Shown piece after piece: positions 11,564-22,744 of a DNA stretch of 64,000 nt (positions are counted from its first letter, which is position 1; every line of letters starts with the position of its first letter). A model generated the notes under the pieces. That model saw nothing but the letters and a program-made list of their open reading frames with translations. It did not search any database and was not told the DNA's origin. Source of the DNA: Aphelocoma coerulescens (lineage: Eukaryota > Chordata > Aves > Passeriformes > Corvidae); assembly GCF_041296385.1 (NCBI RefSeq), contig NW_027183804.1, positions 2,604,001-2,668,000 of the forward strand, written 5' to 3'. The position numbers and the translations under genes were made by a program.

Positions 11564-13677
11564 TCACACAACAATCAGATCTCCCTGTGGTGCACAACGT
11601 GTTGTTCCATCTTTCTGCATTACCCACCACGTGCAACCAGGTCCCTGAGCAAAGACAACCCCACGGGTGGGTTTGTCTGTACTCGAGGCAGAATTTATCC
11701 ACACAGTCTTTCCTAACAGACCTCTGACATGCACTACTGGGACCTTATCTCCATCTGTTGTATGCAGGGATTCAGATTGGGCTGGACCAGCTCTCTTGGT
11801 GGAACCTCGGGTGTTAACTAACCAGGTGGCCTTTGCCAGATGCTGCTCCCAATTTTTGAAAGTTCCCCCACTCAGTGCCTTCAAGGTGGTTTTCAACAAT
11901 CCATGGCACTGTTCCACTTTGCCTGCAGCTGGTGCATGATAAGGGATGTGGTACACCCACTCAATGCCATGTTCTCTAGCCCAGGTGTTAATAAGGCTAT
12001 TCTTAAAATGAGTCCCATTGTCAGATTCAATTCTCTCAGGGGTGCCATGCCTCCAAAGGACTTGCTTTTCGAGGCCCAGGATGGTGTTCCGGGCTGTAGC
12101 ATGAGGCACAGGGTAGGTCTCCAGCCATCCTGTGGTGGCTTCTACCATTGTGAGCACATGGCGCTTGCCTTGGCGGGTTTGAGGCAGTGTGATGTAATCA
12201 ACCTGCCAGGCCTCCCCATACTTGTATTTGGACCATCGCCCACCGTACCACAGGGGCTTCACCCGCTTGGCCTGCTTGATCGCAGCGCATGTCTCACAGT
12301 CATGGATCACCTGGGAGATACTGTCCATGGTCAGATCCACCCCTCGATCTCGTGCCCACTTATAGGTGGCATCTCTGCCCTGATGGCCTGAGGCATCATG
12401 GGCCCATTGAGCTAGGAACAACTCTCCTTTACGTTTCCAATCTGAATCTATCTGTGACACTTCTATCTTTGCAGCCTGATCTACCTGCCTGTTGTTTTGG
12501 TGTTCCTCATTAGCCCTACTCTTGGGGACATGGGCATCTACATGGCAGACTTTCACAACCAGCTTTCTTACTCGGGCAGCGATGTCTTTCCACTCTTCAG
12601 CAACCCAGATTGGTTTTCCCCTACGCAGCCGATTAGCTTTTTCCCACTTTTCCAACCATCCCCACAGAGCATTGGCTACCATCCATGAATCAGTGTAGAG
12701 GTAGAGCTTTGGCCACTTCTCTCTTTCAGCAATGTCCAGGGCTAGTTGAACAGCTTTGAGTTCAGCGAGTTGGCTTGATCCACCTTCTCCTTCAGTAGCT
12801 TCTGCAACCCGTCGTGTGGGACTCCATACGGCTGCTTTTCACTTTCGTTTCATCCCTACGATGCGACAAGAACCGTCGGTGAAAAGATCGTAGCGTGTGT
12901 CTTCTGATGGCAGTTGGTTGTACGGTGGAGCTTCTTCAGCACGTGTCACTTGTTCTTGTTCATCAGCGAGACCAAAGTTTTCACCTTCTGGCCAGTTTGT
13001 GATTATTTCCAAAATCCCAGGGCGATTCAGTTTTCCGATACAGGCGCGCTGTCTGATGAGAGCAATCCATTTGCTCCATGTGGCATTGGTGGCGTGGTGG
13101 GTAGAGGGAACCTCTGCTTTGAACATCCACCCCAGCACCGGTAGTCGGGGTGCCAGGAGGAGTTGTGCCTCTGTGCCGATTACCTCTGAGGCGGCTTGGA
13201 TTCCTTCATAAGCTGCCAAGATTTCCTTCTCTGTGGGAGTGTAGTTGGCTTCACACCCTCTGTAGTTTCGGCTCCAAAATCCCAGTGGTCGACCTCGAGT
13301 CTCACCAGACACCTTCTGCCAAAGGCTCCAGGACAGACCATGGCTCCCAGCTGCAGAGTAGAGCACGTTCTTCACTTTGGGTCCTGTCCTGACTGGGCCA
13401 AGGGCTATGGCATGAGCGATTTCCTGCTTGATTTGGGCAAAAGCTTGTTGCTGTTCAGGGCCCCAGTGGAAATTGTTCTTCTTGCAGGTAACCAGGTAAA
13501 GAGGACTCACAATCTGGCTGTACTGAGGAATATGCATCCTCCAAAAGCCTATGGCACCTAGGAAAGCTTGTGTTTCCTTCTTGTTGGTCGGTGGAGACAT
13601 TGCTTTGATCTTATTGACAACCTCAGTGGGAATCTGACGCCGTCCATCTTGCCACTTCACTCCCAGGAACTGGGCTT
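11564..13677 (-). pseudogene. pol: Endogenous retroviral pol remnant: RT tail, RNase H, integrase
   Basis: The minus-strand frame runs from 13677 to 11564 with one in-frame TGA near 12840. Before the stop are the RT connection region and the start of RNase H with its FTDGS motif. After it are the rest of RNase H, a zinc-binding HHCC region, and the integrase core with aspartates in WQVDY and ESDNG and a glutamate in a KVEQ context. The order and wording fit class III (ERV-L-like) elements, by inference. The 5' part of pol, all of gag and any protease are missing; homology stops near 13678 where other LTR sequence begins. It pairs with the LTR at 10548-11372. Confidence 0.85.
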
Positions 13678-13839
13678 AATGAATATGGAACAGTTTAAGA
13701 GAGTCCTTAAGTCCACAGGAAAATGAATGGAGGGCGCCTCTGGCAATATTGCCAAGCGCCCCAGCGCTCTGATTTGCCTTTGTTCTACTAATAAATGTTC
13801 AATATTATATTGCTAAAAAATTCAGCTTTTGTAGTCATT

Positions 13840-13945
13840 TTCTTCTGAGAGAGAATAAAGAGAGAAAGAGAGAGAGGGGAAATGAGAGAGACAATAAGAA
13901 GAAAGAGAATAGAGTGAGAGTAAAGATAGAGAGAATAAAGACAAA
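13840..13945. repeat. GA-rich purine tract
   Basis: An imperfect run of GAGA, GAAA and AATAAAG units, almost pure purine on the plus strand. It lies inside the retroviral leader region beside the LTR that follows. Confidence 0.8.
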
Positions 13946-14037
13946 CTTTGCTGCTAAAGAACGTCTGTGCAGCCCCAAACGCCTTCGCACACCAGCCCCA
14001 GTGTCCGTGCTCGGGGCTTGATTTACCAAGATGTGAA

Positions 14038-14238
14038 TATCGAGCTCATATCGATATCCAGCTGAGACAGACAAAAGCTCTCTAACAGTTTAGAGTTAGA
14101 AAGTGAATGTTTTATTGGCGCCGGACAGCGGCGTGGAACAGCTTCCTAATGCGCAGTGCCAGGTATGAACGGTTACAGAGTTCATTTAGCCACAAAAGTG
14201 ATGAATATCCAAACTACAAATACATATTTCTAACAGTG
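14038..14238 (-). mobile_element. Short ERV LTR (~200 bp) flanked by PPT-like and PBS-like sites
   Basis: On the minus strand the stretch begins TGTTAGAAATATG just after a purine-rich GGGAGGGG sequence and carries AATAAA near 14112. It ends CACA and is followed within three bases by TTGGTAAATC, which could be a primer-binding site. It belongs to a different family from the LTR at 10548-11372. The plus-strand region 14240-14720 beyond it probably holds more of the same element, but no protein motif could be recognised there. Confidence 0.55.
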
Positions 14239-14239
14239 A

Positions 14240-15820
14240 CCCCTCCCATTCTCCGCTTCGTATGGAAATGAGCTTTAATGGCATTAAGCATGCGCAGTGC
14301 GTGCTCTGAATTGAGTCGCTGCTCTCGAATTGGGGCGGTGCTCCCAGACAGATGAAGTAAGCTCATCTCCCTCACTTGGACCTTTTTTGCCTTTCTGAAC
14401 TTTAACAATCTTAATTACGTTAGTGACCTCCCAATTTCCTCTTGCCTGACTTTTGAATAGGTTCCCACAGAGGGAGGAAATTGGGAATTGTCCTTATTCC
14501 CTACACCAACTGATCAATATTTCTGTTCCTCGTTCTAAGCACAGCTAAACAAACACAGAAATGACAGAGCATCAATTATTCCGTAATCAATTACTAACAT
14601 CTTAAAAAGCATTTCAAATCTAGCTCTCCTAACTATTTTAATTAACTCTAGTCCAGCTCAAATTCTTTCTTATTCTAACTCATTTCAACCCAGCTAGCCT
14701 ATAACTAAAATCTTTCTGTTTCTTTTAAATCTATGTTTCAGGGTGTCACCATGGCCACGGGGCTGCCCCAGGGCAGAAATCCCCTGTGGAGATACCGGGA
14801 CCGACTGTGGGAGATGGGACGCCAAACACACCGGCTTTAGTCTCTTTGGGATGAAGAAGTGAGTTTTTCAGTCTGTTTGGGATACAAAACTACTTTCTGA
14901 TTGCATCAGCCTGTTATACATGGGGTTTAAAAAGCATAACAAATACTAAAAAGGAATAATGATAAATAGCTGTGGTTCAAAAGGCATAAAGGAATTAGGA
15001 GGAACATATCTACTGACAGAGGATTTAATAAAAAGTATACTGTAAAAAAATAATCTGCAATGTTGTCAGTGGGTGTTCTTAGTTTTTTAAAAAATTTTGT
15101 ATTTCTCATTTCCACTGATCTGCTTTGTTTTGCAACCATTGAAGTTAAAAGGAGCAACATCAGGACCAAATGAACAGTTGGGTGCAAAGCCTCAGAATGA
15201 ATGTGGAGCTAATGGAGGATTCACGTGCTTTAGACCCGTGTGTGCACAGGTGCAGAAAAGCATCGCTCCTTTTGGAGGCTGCATTACAGCACACGGGTGG
15301 TAAAATCAGATTGACTCCTGTTTTCACAGGCTTCCCGGGCAGCACTTACCAAGGATCTCCTCAAGTCCAGTGAGTGATCGAGGACAGATCAAGGGTGGTT
15401 CTGGATAATCTATTTTCACTCCAATTTCCCAACTCCTTACACTGGTTTGAAGTGCCAGTGTCCATTGTTGGAGCCAGCACAGTGGAAAGGAGCAGCACAG
15501 CTGAACAGAGAAAGCGACTTTTGCCCGCAGAGCAGAGCAAGCAGGAAGGCACACGGCTTGCACACATGAAGGTCTCTTGTTCATTCCAAGAAAAACGCAT
15601 CCACCAAAAGCAAACATTTGTTGAATTCAGTGTAACAAGACAGCGATTTCAGGGAAACAGTTGAAAGGAATGTGATGAATGTGTCTCTGCAAACAGACCC
15701 TGTGAATCTGCTGGTAGGCAGGGCCAGGGACTTGTAGGTAGGGAAGTGACAGAAGAAACTATCAGCTCGAGAGCCTTCCTGATGCAGAGTGAAGTAGAAT
15801 CTGCAACCAGAATCAGCATC
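14240..15820. other. AT-richer intergenic DNA, no gene seen
   Basis: Several short frames occur but none carries a recognisable domain. The part to about 14720 is likely ERV-derived because it continues from the short LTR. From 14900 to 15660 the sequence looks unique within the window. Confidence 0.45.
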
Positions 15821-15835
15821 CATTGAGTACCTCGC

Positions 15836-16070
15836 ACCCAGCATCCAGCCCTGGATCCCCCCAGCTCCCAGCATCCAGCCCTGGATCCCCCCGGCTCCCA
15901 TCACCCAGCCCTGGATCCCCCCAGTTCCCAGCATCCAGCCCTGGACCTGCCCAGCTCCCAGCATCCAGCCCTGGATCCCCCAGCTCCCATCATCCAGTCC
16001 TGGATCCCCCCAGCTCCCAGCATCCAGCCCTGGACCTGCCCAGCCCCCTCACCCAGCTCTGGAACCACCA
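15836..16070. repeat. ~30-bp minisatellite
   Basis: Seven to eight copies of a unit reading CCCAGCATCCAGCCCTGGAT followed by CCCCC-AGCTC lie just upstream of the flotillin-like exons. Units vary by single bases and small indels. It is probably intronic. Confidence 0.9.
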
Positions 16071-16127
16071 GCCCTCGGCTCCCAGGCCTGGACCCCCAGC
16101 TCCCATTCACCCGTCTGTGCCCCCCAG

Positions 16128-16370
16128 ATTTCTTCTGCAGCCCCCCCGTGAGAGTGGGGGGTGGGGGCCGAGTGCTGGTGCCCCCCTGCCTGCAGCAGAT
16201 CCAGCGGTGAGGGGAGTTCAGGGGGTCCCTCAGCATTTGGGGTCCCCCGGGATTTGGGGTGAACCCCGCGGGCCCCCAGGATCTCCCTGAACACGCTGAC
16301 GCTGCCCGTGCGCAGCGAGAAGGTTCATACCCGGCACGGGGTCCCCAGCTCTGTCACCGGCATCGCCCAG
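16128..16370 (+). pseudogene. FLOT1: Flotillin-1 exons (partial gene)
   Basis: Two exons with proper splice sites, 16128-16206 and 16280-16370, join in phase. They encode the flotillin-1 N-terminal (SPFH/PHB) region including [19 protein letters not shown] and TRHGVP, close to the vertebrate protein as I recall it. Human FLOT1 lies in the MHC region, matching the other genes here. The first exon would be upstream and more than ten exons should follow, but none was found before the ZNF block. It is therefore either a truncated duplicate or a fragment cut by rearrangement. Flotillin-1 scaffolds membrane microdomains, but this piece alone could not make the protein. Confidence 0.8.
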
Positions 16371-16556
16371 GTACCCCAAAACCTCCCGGGAATCCCCAAC
16401 ACCCCCCCGGGGAACCCCAACCTCTCCTGGGACCCCGAAAATATCCCCGGGACCCTCCAAAAACTCCCCAGGACGCAAAGCCCCATACAGACCCCCCAAA
16501 ACCCTCTCAGGACGCTAAAATTCCCACGGGACCTCCCAACATCCCCCGGACCCCCT

Positions 16557-16602
16557 TGAGAAGGTTTATACGTGGCACGGGGTCCCCATCTCCATCACCG
16601 GC
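16557..16602 (+). pseudogene. Decayed second copy of the flotillin-1 exon 3 region
   Basis: The sequence GAGAAGGTTTATACGTGGCA and what follows match the middle of the exon at 16280-16370, including GGGGTCCCCATC and TCACCGGCA. It then stops without the IAQ codons and donor. Local tandem duplication followed by decay is the simplest reading. Confidence 0.65.
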
Positions 16603-16759
16603 AGGGACCCCAAAACAGCCTTGGGACCTCAAATTATTCCTCCCGGGATCGCCCAAACCCCTACTTTGTGACCCCTGAAAACCCCCCTCAGGAACTGCCA
16701 AAAACCCCCGGGACCCCAAAAACCCCCGGGACCCACAAAACCCCCTAAGAGCCCCTCGC

Positions 16760-16812
16760 GAATGTTCAGCCCCAGCACGGGGTCCCCATCGCCATCATCG
16801 GCACCACCCAGG
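16760..16812 (+). pseudogene. Decayed third copy of the flotillin-1 exon 3 region
   Basis: CAGCACGGGGTCCCCATC is followed by codons resembling the flotillin exon end and by CCCAG|GTACCCC, the same donor context as the first copy at 16370. The 5' half has diverged beyond recognition. Confidence 0.55.
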
Positions 16813-17259
16813 TACCCCCAAACCTCGCTGGGACCCCCAAACCCTGCCGGGACCCCCAAACCCTCCCGGGATCCCCAAACCCCCCCCCCCCCGGGGCTCC
16901 ACTGCCGGAATCAACGGGAGTGGTGTTGCCCTTTTAACGGGAGTTATAGTGGGCACCGACTTTCCCGGGGCATCTTAAAGCGCCGATGGCAGAGCGAACC
17001 CCAAAATTTCACCCGGGGGGCACTCTCCCGTTTGCTGCACTCGGGGGAGCCCCGAACGGCGACGGGTCCTGGGCTGAGCCCCCCACTCAGCCGGGGGTGG
17101 GGAGGGAACGGGGAGGGCTGGGACGGGGTTTGGGGCTGCTGGGGTTAACTGCGGGACCCCACTGGGACCCCTTTCCCGCTGTCCCACCTCCCCGGATCCC
17201 CCCTCTCCCACCCCTTTCCCGTTGTTGCCCCAAACCTCCGCTGCCCCAGCTCGCCCTGG

Positions 17260-17502
17260 GCTGACCCAGCCCTTTCCCATCGTGGCCCGGCCCGGCCCCG
17301 CTGCCCCGAGAGCTCCCGGGCCGCGGCCGCAGCGACGGAGGAAGGGCAGGAGGAGGAGGAGGCGGGACAGAGGAGGAGGAAGAGGAGGGCCGGGGGGAAG
17401 AAGGAGGAGGCGGAGCAGGCGGAGGAGGCTCCACGTGCGGGCAGCGCTCTCTGCATCCGCAGCCGCTCGGGCCGGGAGCATCGCCCGCCCCGCATCCCGC
17501 AG
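17260..17502 (+). promoter_or_regulatory. CpG-rich promoter and non-coding exon 1 of the ZNF gene
   Basis: The stretch is dense in CpG and ends in CATCCCGCAG followed by a GTGCCCGGGG donor at 17503. A close match of this exon end and the following intron recurs at 20160-20460 on this strand, and at 52813 and 54971 on the minus strand beside the mirrored ZNF gene. It is taken as the 5' exon because no coding frame is shared between copies. Confidence 0.6.
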
Positions 17503-18114
17503 GTGCCCGGGGAGGGGGAGCTCGGCCCAAACATCCCGGGCGGTGCTTTTGGAGGGGGGAGGGATATTTGGAGCTCCCAGGAAATCTATTTGGGGCTCGC
17601 TGTTTCATCCTCTCTGTCGGGGCGGGCGGCGCGATGTTTGGAGCTTGCGGGACTCCAAAGGCGAGCCGCAGATGCCCCTCGGGCGGATATCGGGGGGTCC
17701 CGGGCGGTGTTTTTGGGGGTCCCGGTGGCGGCAGAGCCCCGGCGGGGGCGGGGGGATGCGGGTCCCCCCGCGGTGGGGGTTGGGCTTCCCGGGCCGGGCC
17801 CTCCGAGCTCTGCCGGGGCCCCGTGGGGACGGCGCGGGGCCGGGGGGGGGCGGGGGGACACCGGTTTTGGGGACCCCGGGAGAGCCGCGGCTTCCCTAAG
17901 TGGGACCCCGGAGAGAGGAGAGCCCCAGAAGCCCAAAGCGGGGACCCCGAGAGGGGGGACCCCTGGGATTGGCGGGACCCCGGCGGGGGGGTCTGGGGGC
18001 TGCAGGGGCGGCACGGCCGGGAAAGGGGCTCGGGGGTCCCGGGGCTGGGAAAGGGGCTTGGGGGTCCCGGGGCTGGGAAAGGGGCTCGGGGGTCCCGGGG
18101 CCGGGAAATGGTTG

Positions 18115-20110
18115 CTCCCTGTATGAGCCCAGTATGATCCCAGTATGATCCTGGTCACTTCCCCTCACTCCCTGCAGAATCCCTGTTGCTCCCAGTATGA
18201 ACCCAGTCACTCCCAGTCACTCCCCATTATGATGCAATTTGCCCCCAGCACAGTCTCAGTTGCTCCCAGTTCCTCCCATTTTGTCCAGTGTGTTCCCAGT
18301 TCTCCCAGTTGCCCCAGTATAGTCCCAGTCACTCCCAGTATGATGCCAGACTCTCCCAGCAGGGCCCCAGTCACTCACAATTGCTCCCAGTTCTCCCCAG
18401 CACATTCCCAGTCACACCCAGTGTGGTCCCAGTCAGCACCCACATGGTCTCAGACACTCCCAGTATACCCCAGTTGCCCTGAATATTCTCATGGTCATTC
18501 CCAGGCACTCCCAGTTACCTCAGCATGGATCAGTTGCCCCCAGATTTATCCAGTCACTGCCAGTACATCCCAGTTGTCACCAGCATGCATCCTATCATTC
18601 CCAGTTCCTCCCAGTGCATCCCCAGTAGGCTCTCAGCATGGGCCTGGTAGCTCCCAGTAACCCCCATTGACACCCACTATAATGCTAGCAAGGCCCCAGT
18701 CACTCCCAGTATGATGCCAGTGACCCCCAGGGTGTTCCCAGTTGCTCCCTGTCAATGCCAGCATGAGCCCAGTAGCCTCCAGTATGATCCCTGTGACTCC
18801 CTGTCTCTCCCAGTATATCCCAGTCACCCCCAGCATGCTCCCAGTCACTCCCACTTCCCAGTTGCTTTCAGCATGATTCCAGTTGCTCACAGCCACTCCC
18901 AGTCAATCCCAGTATGATTCCAGTCACCCTCTGTATGATCCCAGTCTCACCCAGAATGGACCCACTGTGATTCCGGTATGATCCCAGTTGCCCCCAGCAT
19001 AGTTCCAGTTGTTCCCAGTTCCTCCCAGTATGATCCCAGTTGCCCCTAGAATAGTCCCAGTCATGCCCAGTTTCCCCCAGCATAGATCCAGTTGCTCCCA
19101 GGTGCCCTCAGCATGGTCTGATTTCCCCCCAGCATGATCCCAGCTGTTCCCAGTGTGGTTCCAGTCACCCCCAGTATGGTTACAGACACTCCCAGTATAT
19201 CCCAGTTGCCCTCAGCATGCTTGTAGTCATTCCCAGGCACTCCCAGTCTCCAGTAAAGTTCCATTTACTGCAGAATGATCCCAGTCTTTCCCAGTTACTT
19301 CCAGGGTCCTCCAGCATGATCCCAGTTTCTGTCAGTTTCCCAAAGTGTGGTCCCAGTTGCTCCCAGTATGATGCCAGTTGTGGTCTCAGTGCCCTCAGCA
19401 TGGTTCCAGTACCTTCCAGTTGATCCCAGTTGCTCCCAATGTGTCCACATTTTCCTCCCAACATGGGCCCAGCAGCTCCCAGTAACCCCCAATCAGGTTC
19501 CATTCACACCTGCTGTAATCCCAGTGGCTCCCAGGATGATCCCAGTAGGGCCCGTAGTCACTTCCAGTATGGTTCCAGTCACTTCCAGAATGGTCCCAGT
19601 GTCCCCAAATGTGATCCCAACTGCTCCCTCTCAATGCCAGTATGATCCCAGTTGCTTCCAGTCACTCCCAGTATGATCCCAGTTGCACCCAGTCACCCCC
19701 AGCATGGTTACAGTCACCCCCAGTATGCCCCCAGTCACTCCCAGATACTCCCAGTATTATTCCAGTCATGCCCAGAGTGACTCCCTGTCACTCCCAGTGT
19801 GGGCCCAGTTGCTCCCAGTATGAATCCAGTCACTCCCAGTTACTCCAGATACGATCCCATTTGCTCCCAGCATGGTCTCTGTTGCTCCCAGTCACCTCCA
19901 GTATGGTTCCAGTCATGTCCAGCACCTTTCCAGTCCCTCCCAGTCTGATTCCAGTATGATCACAGTCCCTCTCAGATACTCCCAGTATCATCCCAGTCAG
20001 TTCCAGTAGGATCCCAGTATGACCCCAGCATGGGCACAGCTGCTCCCATTATCTTCCAGTGTGGTTCCAGTTGAACCCAGTTGCCCCCAGTTCAGACCCA
20101 GTCACTCCCC
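18115..20110. repeat. ~2-kb degenerate CCCAGT minisatellite
   Basis: About 2 kb is built from short blocks such as TCCCAGTATGATCCCAGT and CACTCCCAGTTGCTCCCAGT, with a basic 10-12-bp periodicity and no fixed long unit. It lies between the two copies of the ZNF 5' module and is presumably intronic. Long open frames on both strands are by-products of the repeat. Confidence 0.95.
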
Positions 20111-20159
20111 ACATGAGGTCGAGCACTCCCTGAATTCACAGCCCTCCACCCGTGGGATC

Positions 20160-20460
20160 ATCGCCCCCCATCCCGCAGGTGCCCGGGGAGGGGGAGCTCG
20201 GCCCAGATATCCCGGGGGGGTTCCCGGGGTTGGGTTTTTTGGGGGGGATGTTTGGAGAGTGAAGAACTCCAAAGCTGAGCAGAAAATGCCCCTTGTGAGG
20301 ACATTGGGGGTCCCCAGGAGGTGTTTCTGGGGGTCCCGGTGGCGGTGCCAGCAGAGCCCTGGCAGCGGGCAGGGGGACGTGGGGTACGGCCCGTGGTGGG
20401 AGCTGGGTCTACCCGAGTCAGTCACGGCCACCTCCAGCCCGGAGCCAGGGGGCTGCAGGA
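20160..20460 (+). repeat. Second copy of the ZNF 5' module
   Basis: CATCCCGCAG|GTGCCCGGGG (donor at 20179) and the following ~250 bp match 17490-17760, including the GGACTCCAAAG and GGGGTCCCGGTGGCGG blocks. It shows that exon 1 and the first part of intron 1 were duplicated on either side of the minisatellite. Either copy could act as the 5' end of the ZNF transcript. Confidence 0.75.
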
Positions 20461-21083
20461 CCCCTTGGGAGAGCCGGAGGGGGAACCTCGGGACCCCCAG
20501 AGTGGGACAAGCAGAGAGGGGCAGTACCGGGACCAGGGGAGCCCCGGCAGTCTGGAGGAGCGACCCCCTGTGAGCCCCAGGGCCTCAAAGTGGGGAGCCC
20601 AGAGAGGGGGGAGCGCCGCCATTCGCAGGACCCTCAACAGCCTGGAGAGGGGGAGGGGGGACTCCTTGGACCCCCTGCACCCCGAAGCAGAGAATAAGGG
20701 GAGAAGGGACCTGGGGACCCCATAACCCCCAGCATCCCTAAGTGGGGAGACCAAAGGGGGGAGCTTTTGGATTCCTGGACTCTCAGCAGCCTGGGGAGGG
20801 TGGAGACCAAGTAGAGAGGGGGACCCCAATAAAAGAGGGACCCCCAGCAGCTGGGACAGGGGGGAACCCCCAAACACCAAAGGGGAGAGACCAGAGACAG
20901 GGAACTCCTGAGAGGCTTTTTGAGAGCAGATTTTTATGGACACAGTGCCCAGTGACTTCTAGAGGTGGACTTGGGCAGAGGGATCTTACACTCAACATGT
21001 TCATCTCTTGTTTCTCCCAGAATGAGGATTTCCCATTCCCAGCCCTTGGCCAGGTGGAGGAGGAGGCTGTGAGGAAGAGGAAG

Positions 21084-22129
21084 ATGCCCCGGGACCCCCA
21101 GGCAGGTGAGGAGGAAGTCAGTGCCCCTTTCCCCCTCTCTCCTGCTAAATCTCCCAGCCCAGCATCGCCCCCGGCTGCAGGACAGCCCCGCTGCCGACGC
21201 TGTCCTGCCGGGGACGGACTGGGGGGATCTCCTTCCCCTTCCCTGTGGCACGGAGGCAAATCCCATCCTCTCCTTGTCCTTCCTCCCCAGACAAGGAGCT
21301 GAGGACGGAGCCCAGGGAGGACAAATCCCCGCGGCAGAACCTGGTGGAAGAGGCCGTTTTGAGCGGCTCCACAGCTCAGGAATCCAATGGGGAGGAAAAG
21401 CCCCAGAGATCCCGCAGGAGGAGGGGCTGCAAACGCAGCCCAGGGTGCTCTGAGGACGAAAGACCCACCCTGTGCCGGGAAGGCGGCCGGAGATGCAGCC
21501 AGAGGTCAGAGCTGGTGGTTCATGAGCAGCTTCACAATGGGGAGAAGCCCTATGAGTGTGGGGAATGTGGGAAGGGCTTCAGCCACAGCTCCCACCTGAT
21601 CCGCCACCAGCCCATCCACACCGGGGAGAGGCCCTACGAGTGTGGGCAATGTGGGGAGAGCTTCAGATGGAGCTCCAACCTGATCAACCACCAGAGGATG
21701 CACACTGGGGAGAGGCCCTACGAGTGTCCTGTGTGTGGGAAGAGCTTCAGACGGAGCTCCCACCTGATCTGCCACCAGATGATCCACACTGGGGAGAGGC
21801 CCTATGAGTGTGGGGAATGTGGGAAGAGCTTCAGCCAGAGCTCCCACCTGATCCGCCACCAGCGCATCCACACAGGGGAGAGGCCCTACGAGTGTCCTGA
21901 GTGTGGGAAGAGGTTTCAGACCAGCTCCACTCTCCTCCTGCACCAGCGGATTCACACGGATGAGAGGCCCTTCCGCTGCCCTGACTGCAGGAAAGGATTC
22001 AGGTACAACTCTGACCTCGTCATCCACCGGCGCATCCACACTGGGGAGAGGCCCTACAAGTGTCCCCAGTGTGGGAAGAGCTTCTCCAGGAGCTCTCACT
22101 TGACCCAACACCAACGGAGGCACCGCTAA
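21084..22129 (+). CDS. C2H2 zinc finger protein, seven fingers
   Basis: Coding exons are 21021-21105 and 21291-22129. The ATG at 21084 opens MPRDPQAD, giving 286 aa; the upstream exon frame is also open, so an earlier start is possible. A basic, acidic-flanked leader with [16 protein letters not shown] precedes seven tandem C2H2 fingers joined by TGERPY linkers, running from about residue 105 to the end. There is no KRAB or SCAN domain. Proteins of this layout are presumed nuclear DNA-binding regulators; the target is unknown. Its mirrored relative lies at 51005-51995. A further finger is encoded in frame just after the stop. AATAAA follows at 22414. Confidence 0.88.
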
Positions 22130-22207
22130 GGGAAGCCCTGCGAGTGCCCCGACTGTGGGAAGTGCTTTGTCCTCTGCTCCAGCTCCATCTCCCATCAGAG
22201 GAGCCAC
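22130..22207 (+). pseudogene. Fossil eighth zinc finger after the ZNF stop
   Basis: Immediately after TAA, in the same frame, codons read GKPCECPDCGKCFVL and end HQRSH, with both cysteines and both histidines of a C2H2 finger. The same stop-plus-finger arrangement occurs at the other two ZNF loci in this window. Confidence 0.8.
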
Positions 22208-22413
22208 GTTTGGCAGAGCCCTGGTGACCCACATTCCCTGTGATCTGTGTTGGGAAGACCTCTGGCTTTTTTACCTTTACACCCTAAAAAATTTCATCTG
22301 CTCTGTCCAATTGTTTTTTCTGGTGGTATCCAGCAACCCTGGATGATCTTGGAGATCTGCAGCCTAAGTAATTTCTGTGTTAATCCCACTGAAACAACCA
22401 AAATTGGGGTAGA

Positions 22414-22419
22414 AATAAA
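22414..22419 (+). promoter_or_regulatory. Polyadenylation signal of the seven-finger ZNF gene
   Basis: AATAAA lies 285 bp after the stop, in sequence that is conserved at the other ZNF copies (27694-27699 plus; 50604-50609 minus). Confidence 0.8.
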
Positions 22420-22744
22420 GAAATTAAACAAAGAGATCTAAAGCAGCACCATTTTACCGGAATTTGGGGGTGAATTTGTTATTCAGGGGAATATTTGGGA
22501 GGATCTGAGTGTTGTGGGGCTGTGAAGCCAGGCAGATTGGGGCCACAATCTCACAGTTGTGGGGGCAGAACATGTCCACCTGTGCCCATCTGTTCTCCAG
22601 GAATTCTGGTTGTCTGTCCCACTCCCTGGCCTGGGTCTCCCCCTTTGGGGTGTGACCTCCAAAGTGCCCAAATTGCTGCTGAAGTGCCTGACCTGCTCTG
22701 GGCTGTGGATGCTCCTGTCCCCCAGCCTGTCCTGGTCGGTGCCT

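Noticed and set aside
18145..20000. CRISPR-like spaced repeats in the CCCAGT array
   Set aside because: Repeats are short, degenerate and lack uniform unique spacers; this is a vertebrate minisatellite.
21506..22234. 242-codon minus-strand frame over the zinc fingers
   Set aside because: Antisense shadow of the C2H2 array; the plus strand has the correct motifs and splice sites.
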